6,565 nt of DNA from the NCBI GenBank assembly GCA_026396775.1, contig JAPLWD010000055.1, positions 1 through 6,565 on the forward strand. Direction: 5' to 3'. Positions 1-5,381 of this stretch are shown piece by piece. The position numbers and the translations under genes were made by a program. The notes under the pieces are model-generated. The model was not told the origin of the DNA. It saw only the letters and a program-made list of their open reading frames with translations, and did no database searches. Origin of the DNA: Candidatus Gribaldobacteria bacterium (GTDB lineage Bacteria > Patescibacteriota > Minisyncoccia > Minisyncoccales > CG1-02-41-26). Numbering within the stretch: the stretch's first letter is position 1; every line of letters begins with the position of its first letter.

Positions 1-2
1 AC

Positions 3-764
3 GGAGACAAAGCCACTGATTTAGCAAGGTATTACCACGTATCAAGGAAGACTCTTTACGAAGTTTTCCACAAGGCCAAGTTAGGTGTCTTTGCAAATTA
101 TTCATCCAAGAACCTGCGTTATCGTACAATTGAATATGGTTTAAAAAAGCTCAGCAAGACCGAAGAAAAGATTGAAAAGAAACTGCAAAGACAACAACTC
201 AGGCTCAATAGATATCGAAAGGATCATCCAGGAGAAATGGTGCATACTGATTCATCAGTTCTGCCCTTGGTGCTGGGTGAGGCCGCGATAACTCCCAAAG
301 AATACTTGTATGTGTTTATCGATGATTACTCCAGAACTTTGTTTGCTGATATCCTACCCGACCAGACCAGCTATTCAGCCGCTATCGTGTTAGATGAAGC
401 CATCGAGATGATGCCTTTCAAGGTTGAATGTATCTACTCTGATAATGGTTCAGAATTCAAAGGCGAGTTTAAAAGACAGTGTCAGTCATCCAATATACCC
501 CAGCAATTCACTAGACCCTACAGACCGCAAACAAACGGTAAAGCCGAGAGAGTGATTAAGACCATTAAACAATTACTTAGAAAGCACAGATTTTTATCCA
601 GAGAAGAAAGAAGAAGAATCTTGTATGCGATAGTTCGCTATTACAACCACCTAAGACCACATCAGTCTTTAGGAGGAATTCCTCCTTTTGAGTGTCTTAA
701 AAGATACATCGAACAAACTAAAACCGAGCTTCGAGAGTTAAACAAAAGTGTAACTAACGCTTGA
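3..764 (+). CDS. IS481/IS3-like DDE transposase, N-terminus off window
   Basis: This protein catalyses cut and strand transfer of the insertion sequence that encodes it. The frame is open from the first complete codon (position 3), so the ATG at 237, inside PGEMVHTDS, is internal and the true start lies upstream of the window. 253 residues are visible. Residues 1-25 form a helix-turn-helix (DLARYYHVSRKTLYEVF). Residues 40-75 are a basic linker. The rve/RNase H-like core starts near residue 77. Catalytic acids visible are D83 (VHTD), D147 (YSDNGSEF) and E182 (TNGKAERV), with 34 residues between the last two. The PYRPQTNGKAER block and the C-terminal YYNHLRPHQSLGGIPP motif are typical of IS481/IS3 group transposases. 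No frameshift or internal stop is seen, so it may be active. Arginine is coded by AGA/AGG in 18 of 23 cases, unlike typA, which suggests foreign origin. The family is secure; the subgroup is less so. Confidence 0.9.
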   Translation, partial: GDKATDLARYYHVSRKTLYEVFHKAKLGVFANYSSKNLRYRTIEYGLKKLSKTEEKIEKKLQRQQLRLNRYRKDHPGEMVHTDSSVLPLVLGEAAITPKEYLYVFIDDYSRTLFADILPDQTSYSAAIVLDEAIEMMPFKVECIYSDNGSEFKGEFKRQCQSSNIPQQFTRPYRPQTNGKAERVIKTIKQLLRKHRFLSREERRRILYAIVRYYNHLRPHQSLGGIPPFECLKRYIEQTKTELRELNKSVTNA

Positions 765-774
765 CTAATGTACA
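745..774. repeat. Putative right terminal inverted repeat of the IS
   Basis: Read inward from the outside, the complement begins TGTACATTAGTCAAGCG and continues through the transposase stop codon. This TG-start arrangement and the overlap with the 3' end of the transposase resemble IS481-type ends. The matching left repeat is not in the window, so this is a positional guess. Confidence 0.35.
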
Positions 775-780
775 AAAAGT

Positions 781-809
781 TTGCAGGGTTGATTTTTTTG
801 TGTTATAAT
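781..809 (+). promoter_or_regulatory. Promoter for typA (extended -10)
   Basis: A perfect extended -10, TGTTATAAT at 801-809 (TATAAT at 804-809), is preceded at 17 bp by TTGCAG (781-786), a weak -35 matching TTG only. Predicted transcription start is about 816, giving a leader of about 65 nt before typA. The -35 lies only 7 bp outside the proposed IS end, so the insertion may have replaced the original upstream promoter sequence. Confidence 0.65.
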
Positions 810-835
810 TTTGACATTGTAGATTACCCAACAGT

Positions 836-860
836 GTCTGCTGAAAAGGCGGATTTTTGT
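836..860 (+). terminator. Leader hairpin with T tract upstream of typA (possible attenuator)
   Basis: TCTGCT (837-842) pairs with GGCGGA (848-853) around a GAAAA loop, including G-T pairs, and is followed directly by TTTTTGTTTTTG. The shape is that of a weak intrinsic terminator. It lies between the predicted typA promoter and the typA start, so it could stop read-through from the IS or attenuate typA. The stem is short, so the call is tentative. Confidence 0.4.
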
Positions 861-880
861 TTTTGTGATCATCTCTCTAT

Positions 881-2677
881 ATGGAAATTCGCAATATCAC
901 AATTATCGCTCATGTGGATCACGGTAAAACCAGTTTAACCGATGCTTTGATGCGTCAAACCGGAGCTGTAACGGGTGATTTTACTATGGACATCAATGCT
1001 TTAGAGCAAGAGCGGGGCATTACTATTTACTCTAAAAACGCGTCTATCCCTTATAAAGGCACTAAAATCAATCTGGTGGATACCCCGGGGCACAGTGATT
1101 TTGGCTCGGAAGTGGAGCGGGTTTTGCGTTCAATTGATGCTGTGATTTTAGTGGTGGATGCTCAAGAAGGCCCGATGCCTCAAACCAAGTTTGTTTTGAA
1201 GAAGTCTTTAGAATTAGGGCTAAAACCAATCGTGGTGATTAATAAAATAGATAAACCGGCGGCTCGGCCAGAATGGGTGTATGAAAAAGTGGTGGAATTG
1301 TTTATGGATTTAGGGGCTACCGATGAACAATTGGACTTTACGGCCCTTTACTCGATTGCTAAATTAGGCATTGCCAAAAGAGATTTACAAGATGATTCTA
1401 AAGATTTAACCCCGCTTTTGGAAACTATTTTAAAAGAGGTTCCCTTGGCTTCGTCTCAAGGCCTAAATGATCAGCCTTTAAGAATGCAACCCTTTAACTT
1501 GGGTTATGATAACTTTATGGGCCGTTTAGCGATTGGGCGAATTTACGAAGGCTTGTTAAAAGTGGGTAGTAATGTTGTGATTAAAAAACCATCGGGGGTG
1601 ATTGAAACAGGCAAAATCTTAAAAATCTTTACCTTTTCAGGCATGATTAGAGAGGAAGTGCAAGAAGCTATAGCCGGGGATATTGTGATGGTGGCAGGCT
1701 TGCCCAATATTTACATTGGCGATACGGTTTGTGAAACCGAGCAACAAGAGGCTTTGCCCGCCATTAATATTGATGAGCCAACTATTTCGTTAAATTTTTT
1801 AGTCAACAATTCACCTTTTGCTGGCAAGGATGGCAAGCCTGTAACGGGTCGGCAAATTAGAGAACGCTTAGTGCGGGAGCTAGAAGTGAATGTGGGTTTA
1901 AAAATAGATTTTTCGGCAGGGGATTATTTTAAGGTTTATGGTAGGGGCGAATTGCATATTGCTATTTTATTGGAAAATATGCGCCGGGAGGGTTTTGAAT
2001 TGCAAGTTTCTCAACCCCAAGTTATTTTTAAAGAAGAAGATGGGAAAAAACTAGAACCCTTTGAAGAGGTTACTATCGATGTACCCGATGCTATGAGTGG
2101 GGTGGTGATTGAAAAAATGTCCCGCCGAAAGGGCATAATGATTAATATGCATCCCGAGCAAAGCCATATGCGAATTATTTTTGAAATACCCACTCGAGGG
2201 CTTTTGGGCTATCGGGGTGAATTTATTATGGATACTAAGGGCGAGGGAATAATGTGCTCACAAGTGATAGGCTTTCGGCCTTATGTGGGTGTGATTGAAA
2301 AACAAGAGTGGGGGGCAATGATTTCCATGGCAACAGGCAAGGCCTTGGGGTTTTCGTTGTGGAATTTGCAAACTCGGGGCGCTTTATATATAGCGCCTGC
2401 CACCGAAGTTTATGAAGGTATGATTATTGGCAATGTTACTCGAGGCCAAGATTTAACGGTTAACCCAACGAAAAATAAGGAGCTGACCAATATGCGAGCT
2501 TCGGGATCAGATGAAGCTATTACTTTAACTCCGCCCTTGGAAATTTCTTTGGAAAGAGCTTTGGAAATTATGAAGGAGGATGAATATTTAGAGGTAACAC
2601 CCAAAAGCATTCGATTAAGAAAACAATATCTAACCGAAATTGACAGAGTACGAGCCAAACGCCAACAAAAATCTTAA
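881..2677 (+). CDS. typA: Ribosome-associated translational GTPase TypA/BipA
   Basis: TypA/BipA is an EF-G-like GTPase that binds the 70S ribosome and supports ribosome assembly and growth under stress or cold; it acts in the cytoplasm. At 598 aa it is close to the usual 600-615. Visible GTPase motifs: G1 AHVDHGKT (10-17), G2 RGIT (45-48), G3 DTPGH (67-71) and G4 NKID (121-124). The G5 position reads YSIAKLG (157-163) rather than the common YASALNG. Domain II (about 205-300) and domain III (about 308-390, NNSPFAGKDGK) follow. Next come the TypA-specific part with ENMRREGFEL and the RGLLGYRGEF block, then the C-terminal domain with VYEGMIIG and LTNMRASGSDEA, all characteristic of TypA over EF-G or LepA. 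The ATG at 881 begins exactly at the conserved N-terminus; no Shine-Dalgarno precedes it. It is a single-gene unit between its own promoter and terminator. Arginine is CGN in 25 of 33 codons. Confidence 0.97.
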   Translation: MEIRNITIIAHVDHGKTSLTDALMRQTGAVTGDFTMDINALEQERGITIYSKNASIPYKGTKINLVDTPGHSDFGSEVERVLRSIDAVILVVDAQEGPMPQTKFVLKKSLELGLKPIVVINKIDKPAARPEWVYEKVVELFMDLGATDEQLDFTALYSIAKLGIAKRDLQDDSKDLTPLLETILKEVPLASSQGLNDQPLRMQPFNLGYDNFMGRLAIGRIYEGLLKVGSNVVIKKPSGVIETGKILKIFTFSGMIREEVQEAIAGDIVMVAGLPNIYIGDTVCETEQQEALPAINIDEPTISLNFLVNNSPFAGKDGKPVTGRQIRERLVRELEVNVGLKIDFSAGDYFKVYGRGELHIAILLENMRREGFELQVSQPQVIFKEEDGKKLEPFEEVTIDVPDAMSGVVIEKMSRRKGIMINMHPEQSHMRIIFEIPTRGLLGYRGEFIMDTKGEGIMCSQVIGFRPYVGVIEKQEWGAMISMATGKALGFSLWNLQTRGALYIAPATEVYEGMIIGNVTRGQDLTVNPTKNKELTNMRASGSDEAITLTPPLEISLERALEIMKEDEYLEVTPKSIRLRKQYLTEIDRVRAKRQQKS

Positions 2678-2690
2678 GTTTTCTGAAAAA

Positions 2691-2735
2691 AACAAAACAG
2701 GAAGGAGCTTCGCTCCTTCCTGTTTTGTCATTTTT
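2691..2735 (+). terminator. Strong intrinsic terminator of typA
   Basis: A stem of about 17 bp, ACAAAACAGGAAGGAGC (2692-2708) against its exact complement (2712-2728), closes on a tiny TTC loop 15 nt after the typA stop. An A-rich tract precedes it and TTTT runs follow at 2723-2726 and 2731-2735. A on one side and T on the other suggest it can work in both directions. Confidence 0.88.
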
Positions 2736-2763
2736 GTCATTCCGAGCGCTAGCGAGGAATCTC
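2735..2763 (+). repeat. Dispersed TGTCATTCCGAG-type palindromic repeat (half element)
   Basis: TGTCATTCCGAG then CGCTAGCG then AGGAATCTC. ATTCC (2739-2743) pairs with GGAAT (2756-2760) around an inner palindrome, CGCTAGCG (2747-2754). It is related to the element at 3303-3367 (shared TGTCAT, C[CT]GA and GGA[AT]TCTC blocks, same orientation), but no right half ending in ATGACA follows. From memory, near-identical short repeats occur between genes in many bacterial groups. Confidence 0.65.
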
Positions 2764-2820
2764 TTGGCGGTTTTGTTATACTTTGGCTGGCATTAAGCTG
2801 AATTTTATTTGCAGCACCGT

Positions 2821-2851
2821 TTTTCCGAAGGTTTAGATTTTTTTCGGAAAA
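2821..2851. repeat. AT-rich inverted repeat in the typA downstream spacer
   Basis: TTTTCCGAA (2821-2829) pairs perfectly with TTCGGAAAA (2843-2851) around a 13-nt loop. No T tract follows, so it is not a standard + strand terminator. Immediately after it the sequence reads TGAAGTTGACCCC, whose complement GGGGTCAACTTCA looks like an insertion-sequence end. The rest of this 294-base spacer holds the typA terminator, the repeat at 2735 and the promoter for the next gene; I see no gene in it. Confidence 0.5.
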
Positions 2852-2907
2852 TGAAGTTGACCCCTAAAAAAATCAGTAATCCACAACCAACTTTAGAAAT
2901 TTTACGC

Positions 2908-2927
2908 TATAATAGCTATAATATAAT
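2908..2927 (+). promoter_or_regulatory. Cluster of -10 boxes upstream of the DUF4870 gene
   Basis: Three TATAAT hexamers lie at 2908-2913, 2917-2922 and 2922-2927. The -35 partners are poor: TTTAGA (2892-2897) at 19 bp for the second, or TTTACG (2901-2906) at 15 bp for the third. Transcription would start around 2925-2935, giving a leader of roughly 40 nt. Which box is used cannot be decided from sequence. Confidence 0.5.
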
Positions 2928-2971
2928 TTTAATAAAGGTCCATCTTTTAAGTTTTATAAAGTTTAATAATT

Positions 2972-3292
2972 ATGGAAGAAAATAAATCAATCGGCTCTTC
3001 TCAAAAAAATACTGGAATGGCCGTGGTGGCTTATATTTTGTTTTTTATCCCCTTGTTAACCGAGGCCAAAAACGATCCTTTCGTAAAATATCATGTTAAG
3101 CAGGGGTTAGTTTTGTTTATCGGCTATGTAATCGAAACAATTATTGCAGGTATGCCCTTTATTTGGTTTTTGTCTTCTTTATTGGGGCTGGCTTTATTTG
3201 TTTTGTTTATTATTGGTGTAATGAATGCCCTAAACGGCAAACAAGAACCTTTGCCAATTATCGGAGGGTTAGCTGAAAATTTTAAGTTTTAG
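2972..3292 (+). CDS. DUF4870/Tic20-like small integral membrane protein
   Basis: A 106-aa protein made largely of membrane segments: about residues 16-30 (MAVVAYILFFIPLLT), 44-60 and 63-85. The conserved pattern is clear: NTGMAVVAYILFFIP at 13-27, then D35-PFVKYHVKQGLVLF, where a His follows the first helix, then IIGVMNALNGKQEPLPIIG near the C-terminus. This is the arrangement of the DUF4870 family, distantly like the Tic20 channel proteins; the bacterial function is unknown. The charged EAKNDP loop separates helices 1 and 2. There is no Shine-Dalgarno; the start ATG sits in TAATAATTATGG, and AAAGG at 2934-2938 is too far upstream to help. It appears to be a single-gene unit with its own promoter region and a downstream terminator. 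The family call is firm, the role open. Confidence 0.88.
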   Translation: MEENKSIGSSQKNTGMAVVAYILFFIPLLTEAKNDPFVKYHVKQGLVLFIGYVIETIIAGMPFIWFLSSLLGLALFVLFIIGVMNALNGKQEPLPIIGGLAENFKF

Positions 3293-3302
3293 TACGCCCC
3301 CT

Positions 3303-3367
3303 TGTCATCCTGATCCCAGTAGGGCGAAGGATCTCAGAGATTCTTCGCCCGCCGTCTCAGAATGACA
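3303..3367. repeat. Complete palindromic TGTCAT...ATGACA repeat (REP/MITE-like)
   Basis: The outer ends are inverted copies: TGTCATCCTGA (3303-3313) and TCAGAATGACA (3357-3367), with one mismatch. Inside, GGGCGAAGGATC (3322-3333) pairs with GATTCTTCGCCC (3339-3350) around TCAGA, a 12-bp stem with one G-T pair. It has no coding capacity. It starts 10 nt after the DUF4870 stop, so it would sit on that transcript as a large stem-loop. It belongs to the same group as the half element at 2735-2763. Confidence 0.75.
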
Positions 3368-3391
3368 GATTGGTTGAATTGCATAAGTCAC

Positions 3392-3414
3392 AAAACCCCC
3401 TTTTGGGGCTTTTT
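3392..3414 (+). terminator. Intrinsic terminator downstream of the DUF4870 gene
   Basis: AAAACCCCC, then TTTT, then GGGGC and TTTTT. The CCCC/GGGG stem (3397-3400 with 3405-3408) is short but GC-only and followed by five T residues. The flanking AAAA/TTTTT can extend the pairing across a C-C mismatch. It lies just before the promoter of the SGNH gene. Confidence 0.7.
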
Positions 3415-3425
3415 AGGTTAAGAGC

Positions 3426-3454
3426 TTGTGATTTTGAGCTTGGCGTTTTATACT
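3426..3454 (+). promoter_or_regulatory. Promoter of the SGNH hydrolase gene
   Basis: TTGTGA (3426-3431, 4/6 match to the -35 consensus) and TATACT (3449-3454, 5/6) are separated by 17 bp. Transcription would start near 3461, leaving about 20 nt before the ATG at 3482. This argues against the GTG at 3428 as start, because that codon lies inside the -35 box. Confidence 0.7.
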
Positions 3455-3481
3455 AAAGAAAATCAGATTAAACATTTTATA

Positions 3482-4282
3482 ATGATATTTAAATTAAAAG
3501 TCAAGATTTTTTTGGTGTTGGTTTTTTTGATGATTGGGGGGACTAGCCAAGAAGCTAGGGCGGTTTTGCCTTTGAGTCAAGATCCTGCTAGCGCCTCAAC
3601 TTCGGTGCGGTACCTGCTGATTGGGGATTCTTTTATGGACACTTATAGCCCAGTGGGCGATTTGCTCAAGAAAACTCTTGTGGGCTATGCTTCATCATCA
3701 GTGATTCGTTTTGGTAAGGTTTCTAGTGGTTTAGCTCGACCAGATTTTTTTGATTGGTCCAAAAAGGCTCAAGAGCTAGTTCAAGCATATCAACCCAATG
3801 TGGTGGTGGTTATGCTGGGGGCGAATGATGACCAAAATTTAAAAGTAACAGGTACTGATGGGCAGAAAAGATATTTAACCTTTGGTAGTTTGGCTTGGGA
3901 GGAAGAATATGGCCGAAGAGTTGCTAGTTTAATTAAAACCTTTCAAGATCGAGGTAGCCTAGTTTTTTGGGTAGGTATGCCCATAACCCGAGATTTAAAT
4001 AGATTTAGTCGTTATACTAAGGTTAATATAGTTTGCCAAAAACAAGCTAATCAATTGACTGGAGCTTATTATATCTCTACTTGGCGATTGCTTAGTAACT
4101 CCCAAGGAGATTATTTAGGTTTTTTACCGGATGCAAAGGGTAAATACCAGCCCACACATGCTCCAGACGGCATCCACTTATCTTTTTTTGCTGGTGGCTT
4201 GTTAGTTAAAAAAATTATTGGACAAATAGAAGTTTCATTGTTGCAAGCCACCGCTAAATGGCATATCCTAAGCAGTAAATAG
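3482..4282 (+). CDS. Secreted SGNH hydrolase, DUF459 (COG2845) type
   Basis: This is a predicted exported esterase or acyltransferase of the SGNH/GDSL fold. From the ATG at 3482 it has 266 residues. Residues 1-27 are a signal peptide: basic start MIFKLKVK, hydrophobic IFLVLVFLMIGG, and a likely cut after EARA. Block I is GDSFMD (48-53, nucleophile S50). The SSGLARPDFFDW block (81-92) is typical of DUF459. Block III is MLGAND (111-116, N115). Block V is DGIHLS (229-234, D229 and H232), so the catalytic Ser-Asp-His set is complete. The FGSLAWEEEYGRRV and VFWVGMPI stretches also fit this family. Family members act at the cell envelope, perhaps adding or removing acyl groups on polysaccharide or peptidoglycan; the substrate here is unknown. 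The frame stays open back to a GTG at 3428, but that would add 18 residues before the signal peptide and place the start inside the promoter. It is a single-gene unit between terminators. Confidence 0.88.
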   Translation: MIFKLKVKIFLVLVFLMIGGTSQEARAVLPLSQDPASASTSVRYLLIGDSFMDTYSPVGDLLKKTLVGYASSSVIRFGKVSSGLARPDFFDWSKKAQELVQAYQPNVVVVMLGANDDQNLKVTGTDGQKRYLTFGSLAWEEEYGRRVASLIKTFQDRGSLVFWVGMPITRDLNRFSRYTKVNIVCQKQANQLTGAYYISTWRLLSNSQGDYLGFLPDAKGKYQPTHAPDGIHLSFFAGGLLVKKIIGQIEVSLLQATAKWHILSSK

Positions 4283-4296
4283 CCTTCGTTAAATGT

Positions 4297-4339
4297 AAAA
4301 AGCAAATGGAACTAGCTAAGCTAGTTCCATTTGCTTTTT
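4297..4339. terminator. Perfect bidirectional intrinsic terminator
   Basis: AAAAAGCAAATGGAACTAGC (4297-4316) is exactly complementary to 4320-4339, giving a 20-bp stem with a TAA loop. It has five A at one foot and five T at the other. It ends the SGNH transcript 15 nt after its stop and would also stop transcription from the opposite strand. It overlaps a TTG at 4331 that is in frame with the Nudix gene, which makes that codon an unlikely start. Confidence 0.92.
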
Positions 4340-4359
4340 GCGTTGGTTTGTGGTTTAAT
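4331..4359 (+). promoter_or_regulatory. Possible promoter of the Nudix gene inside the terminator arm
   Basis: TTGCTT (4331-4336) and TTTAAT (4354-4359) are 17 bp apart; matches are 3/6 and 5/6. The -35 would lie in the right arm of the terminator stem. Transcription would begin about 4366, giving a leader of about 16 nt, similar to the short leader of the SGNH gene. The box matches are modest. Confidence 0.4.
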
Positions 4360-4369
4360 AGGTGGTGAT
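4360..4369 (+). promoter_or_regulatory. Shine-Dalgarno-like site for the Nudix gene
   Basis: AGGTGGTGAT differs by one base from the extended anti-SD complement AGGAGGTGAT. It ends 12 nt before the ATG at 4382, which is longer than ideal. It is the only good SD-like sequence upstream of any gene in this window, and it favours 4382 over the upstream TTG. If the promoter call at 4331 is right, the transcript would start inside this site, so the two calls conflict in part. Confidence 0.4.
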
Positions 4370-4381
4370 AATCTAAAAAAT

Positions 4382-4789
4382 ATGGTTGAGAAAAAGTCCA
4401 AAATTATTATAGTTTCTGGTCCCGTGATAGTGGAGAATGGCAAGGTTTTGTTGAACAAACACGGCGATACTGCGTTTTATAAATTCTGTGGGGGCAGGGT
4501 GGAGGATTTTGATTTTAGTTTAATAGAAAATGCCCAAAGGGAAGCTAAAGAGGAGATGGGAATTGAAATTGAAATTTTAGATCAGCGACCCTTGATTATG
4601 TATAGCCAAAAAGATGGATTAACCGATGTTATTTTGGTACATTATTTAGCTAGGAGGTTGGGTGAAATAAAGCCGGGCGAAGATATTAGAGAATGGGGCT
4701 GGTTTGATGTGAATGACTTGCCAGCTGATTTAGCCCCCAATATCGTTCCTGCTTTAAGGCATTTTGAGTTTTTAAGCATTACGGATTAG
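4382..4789 (+). CDS. Nudix hydrolase with a slightly altered Nudix box
   Basis: Nudix enzymes hydrolyse nucleoside diphosphates linked to another group, such as oxidised nucleotides, nucleotide sugars or capped RNA; the substrate cannot be told here. The protein has 135 residues from the ATG at 4382. The Nudix box spans 37-61: GGRVEDF, then REAKEEMGI (53-61). The metal-binding EE pair and E54 are present. However, there are eight rather than seven residues before the Arg, and the acid at the middle Glu position is Asp (D44), so the first half of the box departs from GX5EX7REUXEEXGU. An N-terminal strand VIVENGKVLLNKHG and the later WGWFDVNDLPADLAPN fit the fold. The longer frame starting at TTG 4331 is rejected because it begins inside a terminator. 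The gap to the sigma gene is only 20 nt, so the two may be co-transcribed. Confidence 0.88.
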   Translation: MVEKKSKIIIVSGPVIVENGKVLLNKHGDTAFYKFCGGRVEDFDFSLIENAQREAKEEMGIEIEILDQRPLIMYSQKDGLTDVILVHYLARRLGEIKPGEDIREWGWFDVNDLPADLAPNIVPALRHFEFLSITD

Positions 4790-4799
4790 GCCTCTAATC
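4784..4799. promoter_or_regulatory. Dyad GATTAG-N4-CTAATC upstream of the sigma gene
   Basis: A perfect 6-bp inverted repeat with a GCCT spacer spans the Nudix stop codon and ends 10 nt before the sigma ATG. No T tract follows, so it is not a terminator. It could be an operator or a small RNA hairpin near the start codon; this is inference from symmetry and position only. Confidence 0.35.
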
Positions 4800-4809
4800 G
4801 TTATACTAT

Positions 4810-5379
4810 ATGAAAGAACTCGCTAAGGATGAGTTAATAGCTTTAGTAAAAAAGGCTCAACAGGGGGATGAGTCAGCTTTTGGCCAACTCTATGAACACT
4901 ATTTGGCACCCATTTACCGCTTTATTTATTTTAAAGTTAAAAACCAAGGAGAAAGCGAAGATTTAACGCAAAATGTTTTTGTGAAAGCTTGGAAAAGTTT
5001 AGCTAGGTATCAGCAACAACCTAATATCCCTTTTTCTTCTTGGTTATACACAATTGCTCGCAATACTGTGATTGATTTTTGGAAGAAAAAGAAAGCTGTT
5101 TTAATCGATCACGATTTAATGGATAACTTAAATACCGATGGCACTTTAGGTGATTTAAATGAAAATTTAGAGTTAAAAGAAAAAAGAGCGGTTTTGCGTG
5201 ATTGTTTGTATCTTTTAAGCGACGAGCAACAAGAAATAGTAGTTTTAAGATTTATTAATGACTTATCTAACCAAGAAATTAGCCAAATTTTAAATAAAAG
5301 CGAAGAAGCAGTTCGGCAAATTCAATATAGAGCCATTAAATCATTAAAAGAACATCTTACGCAATTCAATAATCAATAA
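4810..5379 (+). CDS. ECF-like sigma-70 family RNA polymerase sigma factor
   Basis: This 189-aa protein would bind core RNA polymerase and direct it to a special promoter set. Region 2 spans about 24-95: FGQLYEHYLAPIYRFIYFKV, then ESEDLTQNVFVKAWKSL (48-64, region 2.2 core-binding), then FSSWLYTIARNTVIDFWKKKK (75-95, -10 recognition). A 35-40 residue acidic linker lacks region 3, as in ECF sigmas. Region 4 spans about 132-183: LYLLSDEQQEIVVLRFINDLSNQEISQILNKSEEAVRQIQYRAIKSLKEHL, with a helix-turn-helix at 153-178. Length and two-domain layout match group 4 (ECF) sigma factors. No Shine-Dalgarno is seen; the ATG follows TTATACTAT. The following gene starts 2 nt after the stop, the usual arrangement for sigma and anti-sigma. 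Nothing in the sequence reveals the regulon or signal. Confidence 0.93.
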   Translation: MKELAKDELIALVKKAQQGDESAFGQLYEHYLAPIYRFIYFKVKNQGESEDLTQNVFVKAWKSLARYQQQPNIPFSSWLYTIARNTVIDFWKKKKAVLIDHDLMDNLNTDGTLGDLNENLELKEKRAVLRDCLYLLSDEQQEIVVLRFINDLSNQEISQILNKSEEAVRQIQYRAIKSLKEHLTQFNNQ

Positions 5380-5381
5380 TT

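Larger units (their letters stand above)
1..774 (+). mobile_element. Right part of an IS481-like insertion sequence
   Basis: The element consists of the transposase gene plus a short right end. The left end is outside the window, so neither the full inverted repeat pair nor a target duplication can be checked. The right boundary is placed at the TGTACA at 769-774 because elements of this group usually end TG...CA and the transposase gene normally runs almost to the end. The boundary is an inference and could be wrong by tens of bases. Confidence 0.6.

Noticed and set aside
237..764. Transposase starting at ATG 237 as a complete 175-aa protein
   Set aside because: The same frame is open to the window edge and encodes an HTH and the conserved lead-in to the first catalytic Asp, so the ATG is internal.
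2011..2193. Minus-strand open frame within typA
   Set aside because: It is antisense to a highly conserved coding region, has no recognisable protein and no initiation signals.
2410..2658. Minus-strand open frame at the typA 3' end
   Set aside because: A shadow of typA coding sequence with no family-like features.
2764..2782. TTGGCG ... TATACT as a promoter after the typA terminator
   Set aside because: The spacing is only 7 bp, and no better -35 sits at the right distance.
3428..3481. GTG start of the SGNH gene, 18 codons longer
   Set aside because: It lies inside a good -35 box and would put extra residues before a clean signal peptide.
4111..4305. Minus-strand open frame across the SGNH 3' end
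   Set aside because: Overlaps the conserved block V region of a real gene and starts within the terminator stem.
4308..4313. GGAACT as an ECF-type -35 element
   Set aside because: It is part of the perfect terminator stem, and no matching -10 lies at 16-17 bp.
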